A stretch of DNA of 64,000 nucleotides from Capronia americana (taxonomy: Eukaryota > Ascomycota > Eurotiomycetes > Chaetothyriales > Herpotrichiellaceae). Positions 1 to 10,810 of this stretch are shown one piece after another; position 1 is the stretch's first letter; each line of letters starts with the position of its first letter. The notes beneath the pieces were generated by a model, which searched no databases, was not told the DNA's origin, and saw only the letters and a list, made by a program, of their open reading frames with translations. The translations under genes and the position numbers were made by a program. The stretch lies in assembly GCA_016110215.1 (NCBI GenBank), contig JADWQD010000006.1, positions 62,001-126,000 of the forward strand, written 5' to 3'.

Positions 1-1
1 T

Positions 2-1128
2 GAGAAGAACCATGCCGTCGACCTTGCATTCGGGCTTGGCTTGGCTCCTGGCGTATGGCGTGCCATTAGAGCTAGATTTGGGATTCCCTGGATTGTCGAG
101 TACTACTCAGCGAGCGAGGCCACCATATCTCTTGTGAACTCGAACAGGAACGATCTCGGGGTGGGAAAGGTTGCGCGCTATGGGCCGCTAATGAGAAGCA
201 AGTGGTTCGGCCTAGGTACTTTCGCAATCGTCAAGGCCGACTTCGAGAGCGGAGAAGTGGTGAGAGATCCTCGGACAGGATTTTGCATAAAGACCAAGCC
301 AGGAGAAGTGGGCGAGGCGATCTGCAAAATTGCGCCTCCGATTCAAAGAAAGCATGATTACATCGGAACGGGAGGAGAAGAAGCCACAAACAAGAAAACA
401 TTGCGAGACGTCTTTGAGAAGGGCGATGAATATACGAGGATCGGGGACGCTTTGGTGATGGTGAGTACGGACACCACCGTCTCTGCTTTGATTTGCTAAG
501 ACAATTGTCTCTTGCAGGATGAAGACGGGTTTATCTCCTTTCGAGATCGTCTTGGGGACACTTACCGGGCCAAAGGACATAATATTTCCACGACCGAGGT
601 GGAGGCGTGGCTCAGTCGACATCCCCATATTGCCTCTGTCAACGTGTATGCTATCCCGATGAACCGGTACGGGTACGATGGGCAATTGGGCTGCGCAGCT
701 ATTACGTTGCAGAATGTGTCCACTGACCAGCTCGACCGAATATACCGCGACACTATATCGCAGTTAGAGGAGTGGCTCCGGACATCAGAAAGCGCTCTCC
801 CACGATATGCGGTGCCGCGGTTCGTGAGGGTCCTTGTCAATGAAGGCGCTGCACCAGACTCGGGAGCTATGAGTGGTGACAGTGGCAACGAGAGGGTGTC
901 GGCGATAATGAAGAAGCTGAAGACGGGTCTCCGTAAAGATGGTCTGTTCTCCCACCTAACAGGACCGCACACCCGCCGAGTCCTTTTTACTGATGAAAGC
1001 GACCAGGTTTTTTGATCCCCGAAGGAAACCAAGACCGGATGTTTTGGATCGAGAGGGAAGGAAACGGATACATACCTCTCACACCAGCGGCAATTCAACG
1101 GCTTCTTTCTGGCAAGGCTCAGTTATGA
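2..1128 (+). CDS. FATP/VLACS-type very-long-chain acyl-CoA synthetase, 3' part, frameshifted near its end
   Basis: The 5' end lies outside the window. Exons are 2-460 and 518-1013+, with a 57-nt intron at 461-517 (GTGAGT...TTGCAG). Seen: RFGIPWIVEYYSASEAT, the FATP-family version of the AMP-binding motif, then FRDRLGDTYRAKGHNISTTE, the hinge and STTEVE signature of FATP/FAT1 proteins. These enzymes activate long or very-long fatty acids to CoA thioesters and couple this to import, at the ER, peroxisome or plasma membrane. The frame hits TGA at 1013-1015 after a T6 run (1008-1013). The -1 frame then gives IPEGNQDRMFWI and GYIPLTP to a stop at 1126-1128, which matches the family C-terminus. One extra T would join the two frames. 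This is a sequencing error, a young pseudogene or a true shortened allele. Which FAT paralogue it is cannot be told. Confidence 0.85.
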
Positions 1129-2618
1129 GGTCCCCCTGACCTCGGATAACGTTGACGATAAGCTACTGTCGGTGTCGCCGAATCCTTCTGGGGAGTCCTG
1201 TGGCAGCTAGTAGTGCAAACCCCCAGAAGTTAAGCAACGGATAATGCCGACCCCTTTTCGCTTGCTGAGCTCCACGGCCCGATTTGCGACAAGCTCGTGC
1301 TCCCACTGAGCCACGTGTTGGAGCGGTGCGGCAGGGACACGCGCCACGGGCGTCCAATAATTCGCCGACAGGGTGTAACGGTACGCTGCTGGCACCCACC
1401 TTTTACATGGTTAAGATTCAATGATTGAAACACCGTCCTCCCTGCGGTTCCTCGTAGTAGGGACATTGTGGTGGAGGAATTGCGGTCCAAGAATCCGAGC
1501 CCGGAACATCGGTTCTCGCACATGGATGGATGGTTAAGCACGCGGAGAATAATCAAGAAAATAGACGAGTGAATGGACGAACACATGGAACGTCTGCGGG
1601 CGGGGCAAAGGGTGAAGGATGTGAGAATCTTCACGTCAAAAACAATCTTGATTGTGGAGGTGGGGTGGCAGAGTCTAGACACGTTCGCACCCACTCTTCC
1701 CCGTCGGACTATGAGGCGACGGTCTGCTCTTTCAGCTCGAACTCTCTTCTCCTACCGCAAGCCTCATTCTGCGCCATTCAAGAGCGCAGCTTCCGTTGCC
1801 CAAGGCTTGTCTCTGCAGGCCAAGCTCGCCAACCACGGTGTTCTGACCTCTCACCAATCAACCCGCACCCAAAGTCGTGTTGGATCGGGCATTCTTGGCT
1901 TGACGCCTGTGCTCATCTTCTGGCCCCTGCAGGAATTGTAGGAACGGTTGTGCAAGTTGCCTGAAGCGTGCCACGTTAGCCCTCTCGCAAGCCTTGTTCT
2001 GCCGTCCGAGGCGTCGGTCTCCCCCCTGAGGATCAGGTCCAGCCGGATGGAAAGCGGTCAAATGGCGCCTCCGTGCTCTGCTTGCTAGGCGCCACGATTT
2101 GACTCGAGCGCTGGACTCTTATCTCGTCCCGATGAGCCACGCCCATTCGGCAGGCAATGTGCGCCATATGCCTGTCCGCTGCAGTCGTCCATAAAACTTG
2201 GTCCCAACCATCCACAAACGTTCTGGCCCTGTGAAACTCAACCGGCTCTTTGGGCTCGCTTGCACAACCCTTTCGACGGTGGGCTATCAATACGAGCACG
2301 CAGACAAGCAGGCAGATTGCAACGAGGAGGCTGCGTTACGAGCATGACTTCGGGACTTTCGCACAACATCACCTGTGTGCCCATAGACTGACTCAGCCTC
2401 AGCCTCAAGTACCAGGCCCTCTCCCACTTCTCGATTTCTTCTGTTTGTCGCTTCTTGTCGTCCTTGGGTCCTTTCTCTCCTCGAGTCGATTCGACTCTTA
2501 CGCTGTCGCGAAGCCAACCAACGACGCCTCGATGAGGTGATACAGACTACCGCCGCTCCTCTCAAACCTCACTTTACATTACTGGAACTGAACTACGCGC
2601 AACACCAAGACTACAGCG
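1129..2618. other. Intergenic region and 5' leader of the next gene
   Basis: No gene is firmly supported here. On the minus strand at 1207-1476 two overlapping open frames look partly protein-like (see findings). From about 2250 the sequence becomes pyrimidine-rich towards the start codon at 2619, as in a fungal promoter and leader. Confidence 0.5.
1207..1476 (-). pseudogene. Possible broken small gene (two overlapping minus-strand frames)
   Basis: An ATG at 1476-1474 opens a basic N-terminus that begins MSLLRGTAGRTVFQSL and resembles a mitochondrial presequence. In another frame a stretch rich in ordinary protein composition (VAQWEHELVANRAVELSKRK) runs to a stop at 1207-1209. The two would join through an indel or an unusual splice near the AAAAGG at about 1400-1406. 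I recognise no family. It could be chance, a pseudogene, or a gene broken by the same kind of homopolymer error as its neighbour. Confidence 0.2.
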
Positions 2619-5477
2619 ATGGATGTTATGTCGGTCGAGTTATGTGTTCAAGCAGGTAAGCCCAGTCTCTTTTCCTACGCATTTTTCTCCACACCCAGCC
2701 ATGGCGGTCGATGAACGGTCAAGGCGTATCACCGGCCGAGCATTTCTCTGGCATATTTATACGACGGGGCATCCTGCCTAAAAGGGCTAAATGTCCGAGT
2801 TGATCCCTATGTGGTACAGGGTGGTGGGTGTACAGCACGATGCAGCCTCGATTTAGCTACACCCAGGGATCTATTCTGAGATTGTTTTGTATGACGGTGT
2901 TCATGGACCATGACATGCGACGGTCTGCATCATTCGCAGTCGTAAAACCCGCCATACGTCTCGGAACCATGTGAATGCGGTCATCTACGCCGATGGCAGG
3001 CGACGGTTACTGACTTGTTGTCGGCCACAGTCACTGACGCTTACCGGGACGCGGCAAAGCTGGTACTGCGGCTCAGAGACAAGGAACAGAGGTCGGAGGA
3101 GTTCATCCTGCCGGAGCAGTTGACAAAGGATCTTGAGGACTCGCTCTCGCTAGGCTCGGCCGCCGTACGGAGCCAATACGATCGCGATGTCCGTCGCTTC
3201 GGCGAGACTTACGCTCGGGGGGACTCTATTGCCCGGGAACAGATGAAGGACATCCTGATCCACCTCCAGCAAGACGTCATCTCACACCTGCGAGAAGTGT
3301 TCATGGACGAGGCAGCTCTGAACCTGCACATGCTGAAGGAAACATCGGACGATTGCCAAGTCAATGCGACGGTATGCCTCGGTCAGCTTTATCAACGCAT
3401 GTCGACGGCTACAGCAGCGATGAAACAGATGTCTCGTCCATATGCCGACGAGCCAGACAAGGTTCAGCTCCCGGGTTCGTTGGCCTACTCAAGCAGCCGC
3501 AGTACGCACTCCTCGTTTGGCGGCCGACCTTATGATCTTCAATCGACCGGGTCGTATACAACCTATAGCTCAAGAACGGCTATAGGCCATGACCACAAGG
3601 TATCTGGCGGCCTGACGCCGCAACGGAGGATCTCCATGAACTCGACGCACTCCTATTCAAGCGAGCCCCCGAAGATCCGTACGCCGGGTGAAGATAATGT
3701 GCCAGCTCTCCCTTTTCCTGTGCAAAGACAGCTCAGCCACGGTGCGGTGCAGACCATACCCGACTCTGCAAATCAATATCACCGACCAGAAGAGCACATG
3801 CATCCACCCAATGCTGGACCTCCGCCTTACCAGCAAGATTCACTCAGACCGATGTACACCACTGACGAAAAGGGACAAAAGTTTCCCCAAGACTCAAGCT
3901 TTTACCAACCGCCACCGACGGACGTGCACAAGTACGTGCCACAAAGTCCTCCACTGCAGCCCAGTCCACGAATGGTACCCGAAATGCACAGCTCGGGACC
4001 AACGCCCCCAGCACAACCGCACGAGCTCGATACCGGGCCACCGGCCGATCGGCAAGCAGAGGAGAAGCAGTCGACAACACCGAGCCTCGCTCCTCAGAGT
4101 CCACCGTTAAGTCAGAGACAGGCAGTTCCAGTGAATCCAGACTATCCCACGTTGGAGTTTGTTGCAACAACAACCTCTCGAGGGCGACCACCTCCCCCCT
4201 CAATACCGACCATACCGGAACACCAATATCAGCAATTTCTGCAGCATCTGCCTCCACAGTTGCAGCAACAAGTTCAGCAATCCGTGCCGGTTCCATACCA
4301 GCATCAGCAGGCAGTGCCCAAGCAGCCAGCCTTGAACTCTCCAATCTCACGACCCCAGACCAGCAGCGCAGAGTCAGAAACGCTGCCCGCCTCAATGGAC
4401 CACCTCTTCCAGCAAAGGGTAGGTAATATAACACCCAGTCCAACGTTGAAAATGCTGACGTCTCAGGTACCTCCAATTCCCTCGGCTCCTCGGCCACTCT
4501 CGATACGATCGACGAGCTCGACCGGGTCCAAGATAGCGTCATTTGCAATACGAAAAGGGCTTCCGCCTGGGATTGCCGATGCGATACACAAGCCTTCCCC
4601 CGGCGGGCTGGAAGCTCAATTCAACGGCCAACCTCGCTACGTCAAACCAAAGCCGCTCGATCTCGGCTACAGTAGGGACGGGTCCCAGGTGGCCAGCCCG
4701 ACTTCTCCAATCGCGCAACAGATTGATAGCATGCTGGAGGGCATGACGGCCAGATCGGCATCGGCCTCGGTATCAACCACAGATAACGGATCCCTGGAAG
4801 CAAAGATGCGAATTTCAGGAGTGCCCATTGGCTCGCCCGAGCTGCAAATATCACGATCGCAGCTCAACATCCCAGGCGAGTCGAACCTGGCAGGATTCTG
4901 CAAGGGCGCAGTGCGACAACAACTTGGGGCACGGAAGAAGGGATTTACGCTGGAGCATAAGAGGGGCCCCAGGGGGCAAGAGTATTTCTGGCGGTGCAGC
5001 AAATGCAACTTTGAAGGGCCGGCAGCCGTGTCCAAAGCACTCCCCAGCGGCGGACGCGGCTCAGCCAAGGTGGAGAAGACGCTGGATCCGACCGTCCGGC
5101 GCTCAGCAGGCGGCATCAAATACCGCTGGAATTTCCTTGCGAAGTGTCACGTGTCCAAGAAACTGACGATTGGCGACGCGCTCAACAGCGGGGATGTCTT
5201 CGCATGCTACTTCTGTTGCGCCGAGGGAGCGGCCAAGGGCTGGCTCGACAATGGCGTGACGGCCCAGCTCGCCAATCTGGGCGTTTTCGGCGAGAAGAAA
5301 GCGACGGCGGTCAACGTGACGCCCACATTCTACGGCTTGGAAGCCTTCTTGGCACATCTGGAAACACATCGACAGCCGAATCGCACCCCGGGCTTGATTG
5401 TTGCAAATGAAATGAACTGTATCATCGGGAGAGTGGCGCTTGAGCATGAGGATTTCGATCTCAATCTGCCTCCGTGA
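2619..5477 (+). CDS. Conserved large fungal protein with Cys-rich, zinc-finger-like C-terminus
   Basis: Exon 1 (2619-2655) encodes MDVMSVELCVQA. A 375-nt intron (2656-3030) separates it from the main exon 3031-5477. A second likely intron is 4419-4466 (48 nt, GTAGGT, GCTGACG branch, TCTCAG). It keeps the frame and has no stop, so the product is 827 or 811 residues. The N-terminal ~120 residues are helical and charged. The middle (about 170-640) is Pro/Gln/Ser-rich and probably disordered, with a Gln-rich run near 415-440. The C-terminal ~180 residues are compact and hold CSKC (about 664), CYFCC (about 739) and FLAHLETH (about 785), an arrangement that could bind zinc. I do not know the family, and no function is assigned. 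Scaffold or DNA/RNA-binding adaptor are guesses. Confidence 0.8.
4419..4466 (+). other. 48-nt in-frame, stop-free candidate intron
   Basis: Donor GTAGGT, branch-like GCTGACG and acceptor TCTCAG sit at normal fungal spacing. The length is a multiple of three and there is no in-frame stop, so both the spliced and the retained form are translatable. RNA data would decide. Confidence 0.6.
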
Positions 5478-6601
5478 GGGGCGTAGAAGGCCGGGAGACA
5501 GGAAGCCAATACGGCAAGAATCAGAGATGGCTGGGCAGAAAGATTTTGTTTACGCAAAACACCAGAGGGAAATACAGAGTCATGTGCGCCCATGAGAAAG
5601 CTTCAGGATAATAGTTAGACGTGATGATGCAACGATGGGGGACAAGCTAGAAGAGCCAATGCCGAATTCCAACCGCAGGTCCGCCTCAAGACTCTTTCCA
5701 CAGTGATATACGACTACCCAGATGTCGGATATAGTCTCCGCCAGGCGAGAGCGGATGCGCTTTCGTGGACTCGCGATAGGCGTCGTGATATCGGGTGACT
5801 GTCGTCGTAGTCAGCCAAGTGAAAAGCGGTAAGCAACTGCGTACGAGATACTGTAACATGGAGCCTCGGACGAAGCTCGCAGGGCAGAGTCATGCGACCA
5901 CCGCAGAGTGAGATAGAGACGAGCAGGGCCCAGCTACATCATCATGCATTAGCAACCGGCCACTGGGTGATCGTCTGCAAAACTTCAGCCGCATTTTCCG
6001 GGCAAGAGACGCTGGGCCGGCCAATTATGGCTCAACCTGGCGCACCCCACAATCCGACGATGCCGGCGTTGCCCTCGAACCACCTCGACGGCGCTGCTGA
6101 TGAGGGAGTTGGGCGAGTCGAAGACAGAATCCCGTTCCCCTGGATCGCATCCCTCTCCTCGAACCACCTCACATTCTTACTCTCGTATTGGGTAGGGCTC
6201 TGCATTCAAGCTGCGTGATCCGTCAGCACGTCAGCCAGCAAGCAACACCCCCACCACCACCACTGCTGCCGCTTCATTCCTGTGGCCGCTGCAGCCTCGT
6301 TGGACTCAGCGCGTCCACTGACCAGCGGGGCGCCTTCATATCCGGGCTTGGCCGATGCTTTAACTAATACCCAGGCTCTGCCAAAAATCTCGCGAGGCTG
6401 TTTACCAAATCCAGTTCCGGGCCTCCTACGACGTTTACCTCTTCTGGCACTCTCGCTGCCTATCTGGTCTGCAGAGGCATTTCCGAAGCCGTCCCATCGT
6501 TGCTAGCCCACGCAAGTTTTGTAATAGTACTAAACCACGGCGCATCCTCACCGGAACCGGCCCTCCAAAATTTTGCATTTGATGCCTCGCGCTCCCTCAC
6601 C
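5478..6601. other. Intergenic region, promoter of the ssSPT-like gene
   Basis: Nothing coding is supported. Open frames at 5892-6218 and 6282-6506 have no protein-like character. CT-rich tracts from about 6150 to 6600 precede the ATG at 6602 and look like a fungal 5' leader. Confidence 0.5.
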
Positions 6602-7015
6602 ATGGGTTCCGACTTCCACAACTCCCTCGAGCCCTTCCCTCTCTTCATCGACTCGGCGCCCCCGAACTCGGCCAACTACTTCTCCTCCCCGATGGCCATG
6701 GCGGCCATTCAACTCCTCGCTTCCTCCAGCGACCCTTACTCTCACGACCCTTGTCTCCGGAAATCCCGCGTTTCCGTGCCCGCCAAAGTGTCGAATTACT
6801 TCCGGCTGCGGTATTACCAGTATGAAGTCACCTTTGGGCTGTACGTCATGACGCCCGCCGAGAAGCTCGTCTTCAACTCGATCGTCCTCTTCGCCTTCTG
6901 CGCCCTGCTCTACGCCCTGTTTTACGGGTTGGAGCCCTTCGTCGTCAACAGCGTTTGCCGCTTGCTATACTACGTCACGGGCTCGACGTCCGGTGCGGCA
7001 CAGCTGTGTTCATGA
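6602..7015 (+). CDS. Small subunit of serine palmitoyltransferase-like protein (ssSPT family)
   Basis: Intronless, 137 residues. The ATG at 6602 has a good context (tcaccATGG). Residues about 67-126 carry the ssSPT signature: YYQYEVTFGLYVMTPAEK followed by VFNS and a hydrophobic segment (about 90-110). This aligns by eye with the animal ssSPTa/b pattern YYQY...LY...P.E..VFNS. ssSPT proteins (yeast Tsc3 is a distant functional counterpart) bind the LCB1/LCB2 dimer in the ER. They raise serine palmitoyltransferase activity and influence acyl-CoA choice, the first step of sphingolipid synthesis. The N-terminal ~65 residues are Ser/Pro-rich and longer than in animal ssSPTs (about 70 aa in all). 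The family call is firm. The effect on SPT is inferred from the family. Confidence 0.8.
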   Translation: MGSDFHNSLEPFPLFIDSAPPNSANYFSSPMAMAAIQLLASSSDPYSHDPCLRKSRVSVPAKVSNYFRLRYYQYEVTFGLYVMTPAEKLVFNSIVLFAFCALLYALFYGLEPFVVNSVCRLLYYVTGSTSGAAQLCS

Positions 7016-8475
7016 CAGCAGCGGATCGCCGCGTAAGAGCATTGGATACGCTAGGGGAGGGCTGCCGTTTCACCGACAAGGACGCGAATGAGCCAAGTGC
7101 AAGATAAGATGACTGCGCTGGACGGCCTGGCGGCGCACCCAAGGTGGCATTGAGCCTAGACGACCCGAATGTCTAAATCAGTTCTGATGCCCGTCGAGTA
7201 ATACACCCGAGTTGGATAGGGAATCGACTGACGGACAGATCTACTCGTACTCGTACTGAGAGCGAGCGGACCACGAAGCTGAGCGCAAATCCCCCCACCG
7301 ATATGCTGCTTTTGGAACACCCTTTTATCATTACGATCGACACCGTGCTCGAACAAGGGCAATCTTCATTTCCCCGACGGACACATCACACATTCGTTAC
7401 TCCAACATCGAATTTCCGACGTTGACTTGGTCAACACAACCTTGGGTTCTGGCGATTGTCGAGAACGAATTGCCCTCCCTCACCCTGTGTATTTGTATGA
7501 GTGTGCTACGGCACATCCGGGTGGCACGCAGCACCAAGCATGAGTCGCCAAACACATTGGCTGGCTATGTCGGGTGGACTGATGCGTCCCCATGAACATA
7601 ATATCCTTCTGGCACTTGGGAAGTTGCCTGACTGAACGCCTTGATGGGACTGACGAGCCCTAAGAAGAGAATGAGATATGTATCACGACAATATAGACGA
7701 ATGCAACGTTCAAACAGAGAAATAGTAATGTGGAGCTTTGTTTTCGAGGAGACTGCACTGACTGCACGTGGAAGTTCGTGTAAAAAGGGCCTACGTAAAG
7801 CAAAGCAGGGGTCGCAGGTTATTCTGAAACCGAGGTGCAGATCCAGCAGGGAGCAAAGCGGGCAGCGTGCTGGTGACTGGTCCGGGCGGCGTAGGCGGCC
7901 CTAATAAAACTGGCTAGGCCTGTTCCTGAATCTGAGACAGCGCCCTAAGCCTTTCTCCGCCTAGACACGCATTCATTCTTCGGCAGAGAGACACTGCATC
8001 ATCCCCATTATTGCCAACGAAACCTCAACCTCACTGCCGTCTCATTGTTGACGCTCCTCACTATTCTTTGACTACCACCACGCTCCTTTGAGTCGTCGAG
8101 ACTATCACGTTCGCTGAATGACCCCATTGTCTCTCCTTCTCCCACTCGGCAATCCTCCTAAACCTCCCGCTAGCATCGTCCGCACCAGTTCGCGATCTGA
8201 TCACTTGCCCCTTTGCTGGCTGTCACAGTTCGCGGAAGTGTCAACGTACCCAACAGCCGATCCCGCCCACAGATTGTCTCTGGAATTGATTTCCTCCTCG
8301 ACTTCACCCGTGGCGCTTGGACATGGTGGCCCGCGTCTAGGCTCCCAATCTCGCCCTTGTCTGCGGCCTCGTCACTCACGGATGTAGTGAAATCACACTC
8401 GTTTGTTCTTCAGTCGGCTTTTGGCGACCGAGTACCTACCGATCGTTCTGCCATCTCTTCTTCTTCTTCTTCTTC
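7016..8475. other. Intergenic region and rhomboid-gene promoter/leader
   Basis: No gene is supported. From about 7900 the sequence is pyrimidine-rich. An ATG frame at 8118-8387 lies wholly upstream of the rhomboid start and would be a long upstream ORF if the transcript begins before it. Confidence 0.5.
8457..8475 (+). repeat. (CTT)n microsatellite abutting the rhomboid start codon
   Basis: Six CTT units end one base before the ATG at 8476, a pyrimidine tract in the leader. Confidence 0.9.
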
Positions 8476-10157
8476 ATGGCCGCCAACAACTACTATCAAC
8501 CGTCGTACGCGGATCGATTGGCTCAACCACCCCAACCTAACAAAGAACGACCAGTCTCCCATATCGCTTTCGCATATAATCCTAATCAGAGTTCCTCAAC
8601 ACTCGACCAGTCTCGCCTCTCCAAAGCCTATACCTCTAGGCCGGTGTCTAATTTCTACGAACCTCATGACCCTTCCAGATACTCGGTACGCCCAGACTCG
8701 ATACCGCTCAAGCACCAGTCGCAGATCAATACCGGTCAAGATGCGGACGATTGGCGGAATCAACCGACGCAGTATCCTCCTTCACCTGAGTCGCAGTCCC
8801 CGCACCCGCAATTGTTGCCGGATTCGAAGGGGAGGAAAAAATTGGAAGGCTCGTTTGGAAACTACTTCAAGGGGAAGATTCCGTGGGTGGTTTATACCTT
8901 GAGTTTGATACAGATCACCGTGTTCATTGTCGAGATAATCAAAAACTGTGAGTACAAGATAGCCGAAGATGATCAGGCAAGGGCTATACTAACGGGCGAG
9001 TAGCCATCATTACGGGCTCTCCCATCATGATACATCCACAATTTAATCCTATGATCGGGCCTTCCACCTATGTACAAATCAACATGGGCGCTCGATTTGT
9101 CCCTTGTATGCGCGTCACCCCAGGTGTCCAAGACAGTCCCGACCCACCGACCTGGCCCTGTCCGAATACGACGACATCGGATCCAAATTCGCCCAGCAAT
9201 CACTGCCAGCTGAAAGACTTGTGTGGATTTTCTGGGTTCAGCAACGAACACCCGAACCAATGGTTCCGGTTCATTATCCCCATGTTCTTGCACGCCGGTC
9301 TCGTCCACATCGCTTTTAACCTTCTTTTACAGCTCACCATGGGTCGAGAAATGGAAAAGGCAATCGGCAGCATTCGATTTGCCATTGTTTATTTTAGCTC
9401 GGGCATTTTCGGATTCGTTCTGGGTGGGAATTTTGCGGCCACCGCCATCGCCTCAACCGGCGCATCGGGCTGTCTCTTCGGCATCCTAGCCCTGGTTCTT
9501 CTCGACCTCATTTACGGCTGGAATGAACGACGCCATCCGATCAAAGACCTGATGTGGATCCTCGTAGATATCGTCATATCCTTCGTTCTAGGTCTGTTAC
9601 CGGGTTTGGACAATTTCTCCCACATCGGAGGATTCCTCATGGGCCTCGCTGCAGGCATATGCCTCCTCCATTCACCCAACGTCCTCCGCCAACGCATCGG
9701 AGAGTCAGGCACCAGCCCACTGAATAAAGCATCCTACAGAAACGTGGGCTCTGAAGCAGAACTAAGCACCAACCCCAAGGATCCCATGCTCCCTGCTGCC
9801 GCAGCCGCAAAAGCTGCACCAACAACGACCGCCTCCCCGGCCAATATATCCTCCTTCGCCAAACAACCCGTCGGCTTCTTCAAGGGCCGCAAACCCCTCT
9901 GGTGGGCATGGTGGTTATTCCGCCTGGGCGCCCTCATCGGCGCGCTCGTCGTGTTTGTCATTCTTCTGAACAATTTCTACAAGTACCACGACACGTGTTC
10001 CTGGTGCAAGTACCTGAGCTGTCTACCGATCAACAATTGGTGCGAGATCGGGAACTTGCAGCTGAGCAACTCGACGGATGTGAATTCGACAGATTTGGGG
10101 AGGAGGGCAATCGAGGTGTTCCTGCCCCACGCGGTGGACAGGATATTGGATATGTAG
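8476..10157 (+). CDS. Rhomboid-family intramembrane serine protease
   Basis: Exons 8476-8947 and 9004-10157, with a 56-nt intron 8948-9003 (GTGAGT, ACTAAC branch). 541 residues. About 140 polar cytosolic residues precede the first membrane span (WVVYTLSLIQITVFIVEII). The rhomboid core follows: a long Cys-containing luminal loop, HAGLVHIAFN (the family HxxxxHxxxN motif), the GASG nucleophile motif (Ser about 312) in a membrane helix, and FSHIGGF with the catalytic His about 364. The Ser-His dyad is therefore intact. After another span near 470 a Cys-rich tail follows. It belongs with the multi-spanning RHBDL-like fungal rhomboids (RbdA type), not with the inactive Dsc2 type. Substrates are unknown. 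Confidence 0.9.
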
Positions 10158-10810
10158 GAGTCGTTACAACTTTTTTTTATTATCTAGTGGTATGAAATCT
10201 AGCGTTCCAGCGATCGAAAAATTACAGCCCCCAGATGTAAAACGCGCGAGTTAGATACCTATAAAACACTGTGAAAATCATGTATACATACCTAATACGG
10301 TCGGTATATACAATAGGACTTTGAACTGTAATAGAAGTCTAACTGTACCGAGTATAATAGCACGGCACGGTACTCGTATTAATCATCCTCCTGGCATCAT
10401 CACCGTAGCCTCACATTTGCGGAATACGACAAGCAAAACCTTGCCGACCCAGAACCGTAGTTGCTGGACCGTGGACCGTGTATCTCGCACCTTTGAAGCG
10501 AGCCCAGCCAGCCGGTGATAACATTTTGTTGGAGTTTAGCTTACAAGTAAAGTATATTAGTGGTGAGTTTGGACATGGCCACCTGGTGAGTTGAGCCCGA
10601 GTCAATAGTGACAATGACAGCGATAGGAATAGTCATAGTCATAAGTAATGACGATATCGATATTGATACTCTCGTTCGCTTTTCCGAGATTTCCCAGCCC
10701 GTCCAGTCTAACCCTGTCCAAGCCTTCCAACGCAACCTTTGTTTAGTATACTTAATGAGAAGAGAGGCCTTGCCAGATCTCGGTACAGTCGACTCAGTCG
10801 ACTCAATTGT
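10158..10810. other. Convergent 3' intergenic region
   Basis: It lies between the rhomboid stop and the GDE1 stop. AT-rich stretches (10168-10340) fit 3' UTR and polyadenylation signals for both strands. I see no gene. Confidence 0.5.

Noticed and set aside
1000..1020. Programmed -1 frameshift at the T run of the acyl-CoA synthetase
   Set aside because: In the zero frame the codons are GTT TTT TGA. The P-site tRNA cannot re-pair after slipping, so an indel is the simpler explanation.
1163..1400. 5S rRNA or tRNA near the acyl-CoA synthetase 3' end
   Set aside because: No tRNA T-arm consensus (GGTTCGA-type) or 5S internal control boxes could be found in either strand.
3844..4548. 234-codon minus frame inside the Cys-rich protein gene
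   Set aside because: It is an antisense shadow of a Pro/Gln-rich coding exon. Such low-complexity exons keep antisense frames open by codon bias.
8213..8902. 229-codon plus frame overlapping the rhomboid start
   Set aside because: It is a frame-shifted reading of the leader and first exon. The rhomboid frame has the conserved protein and a normal intron.
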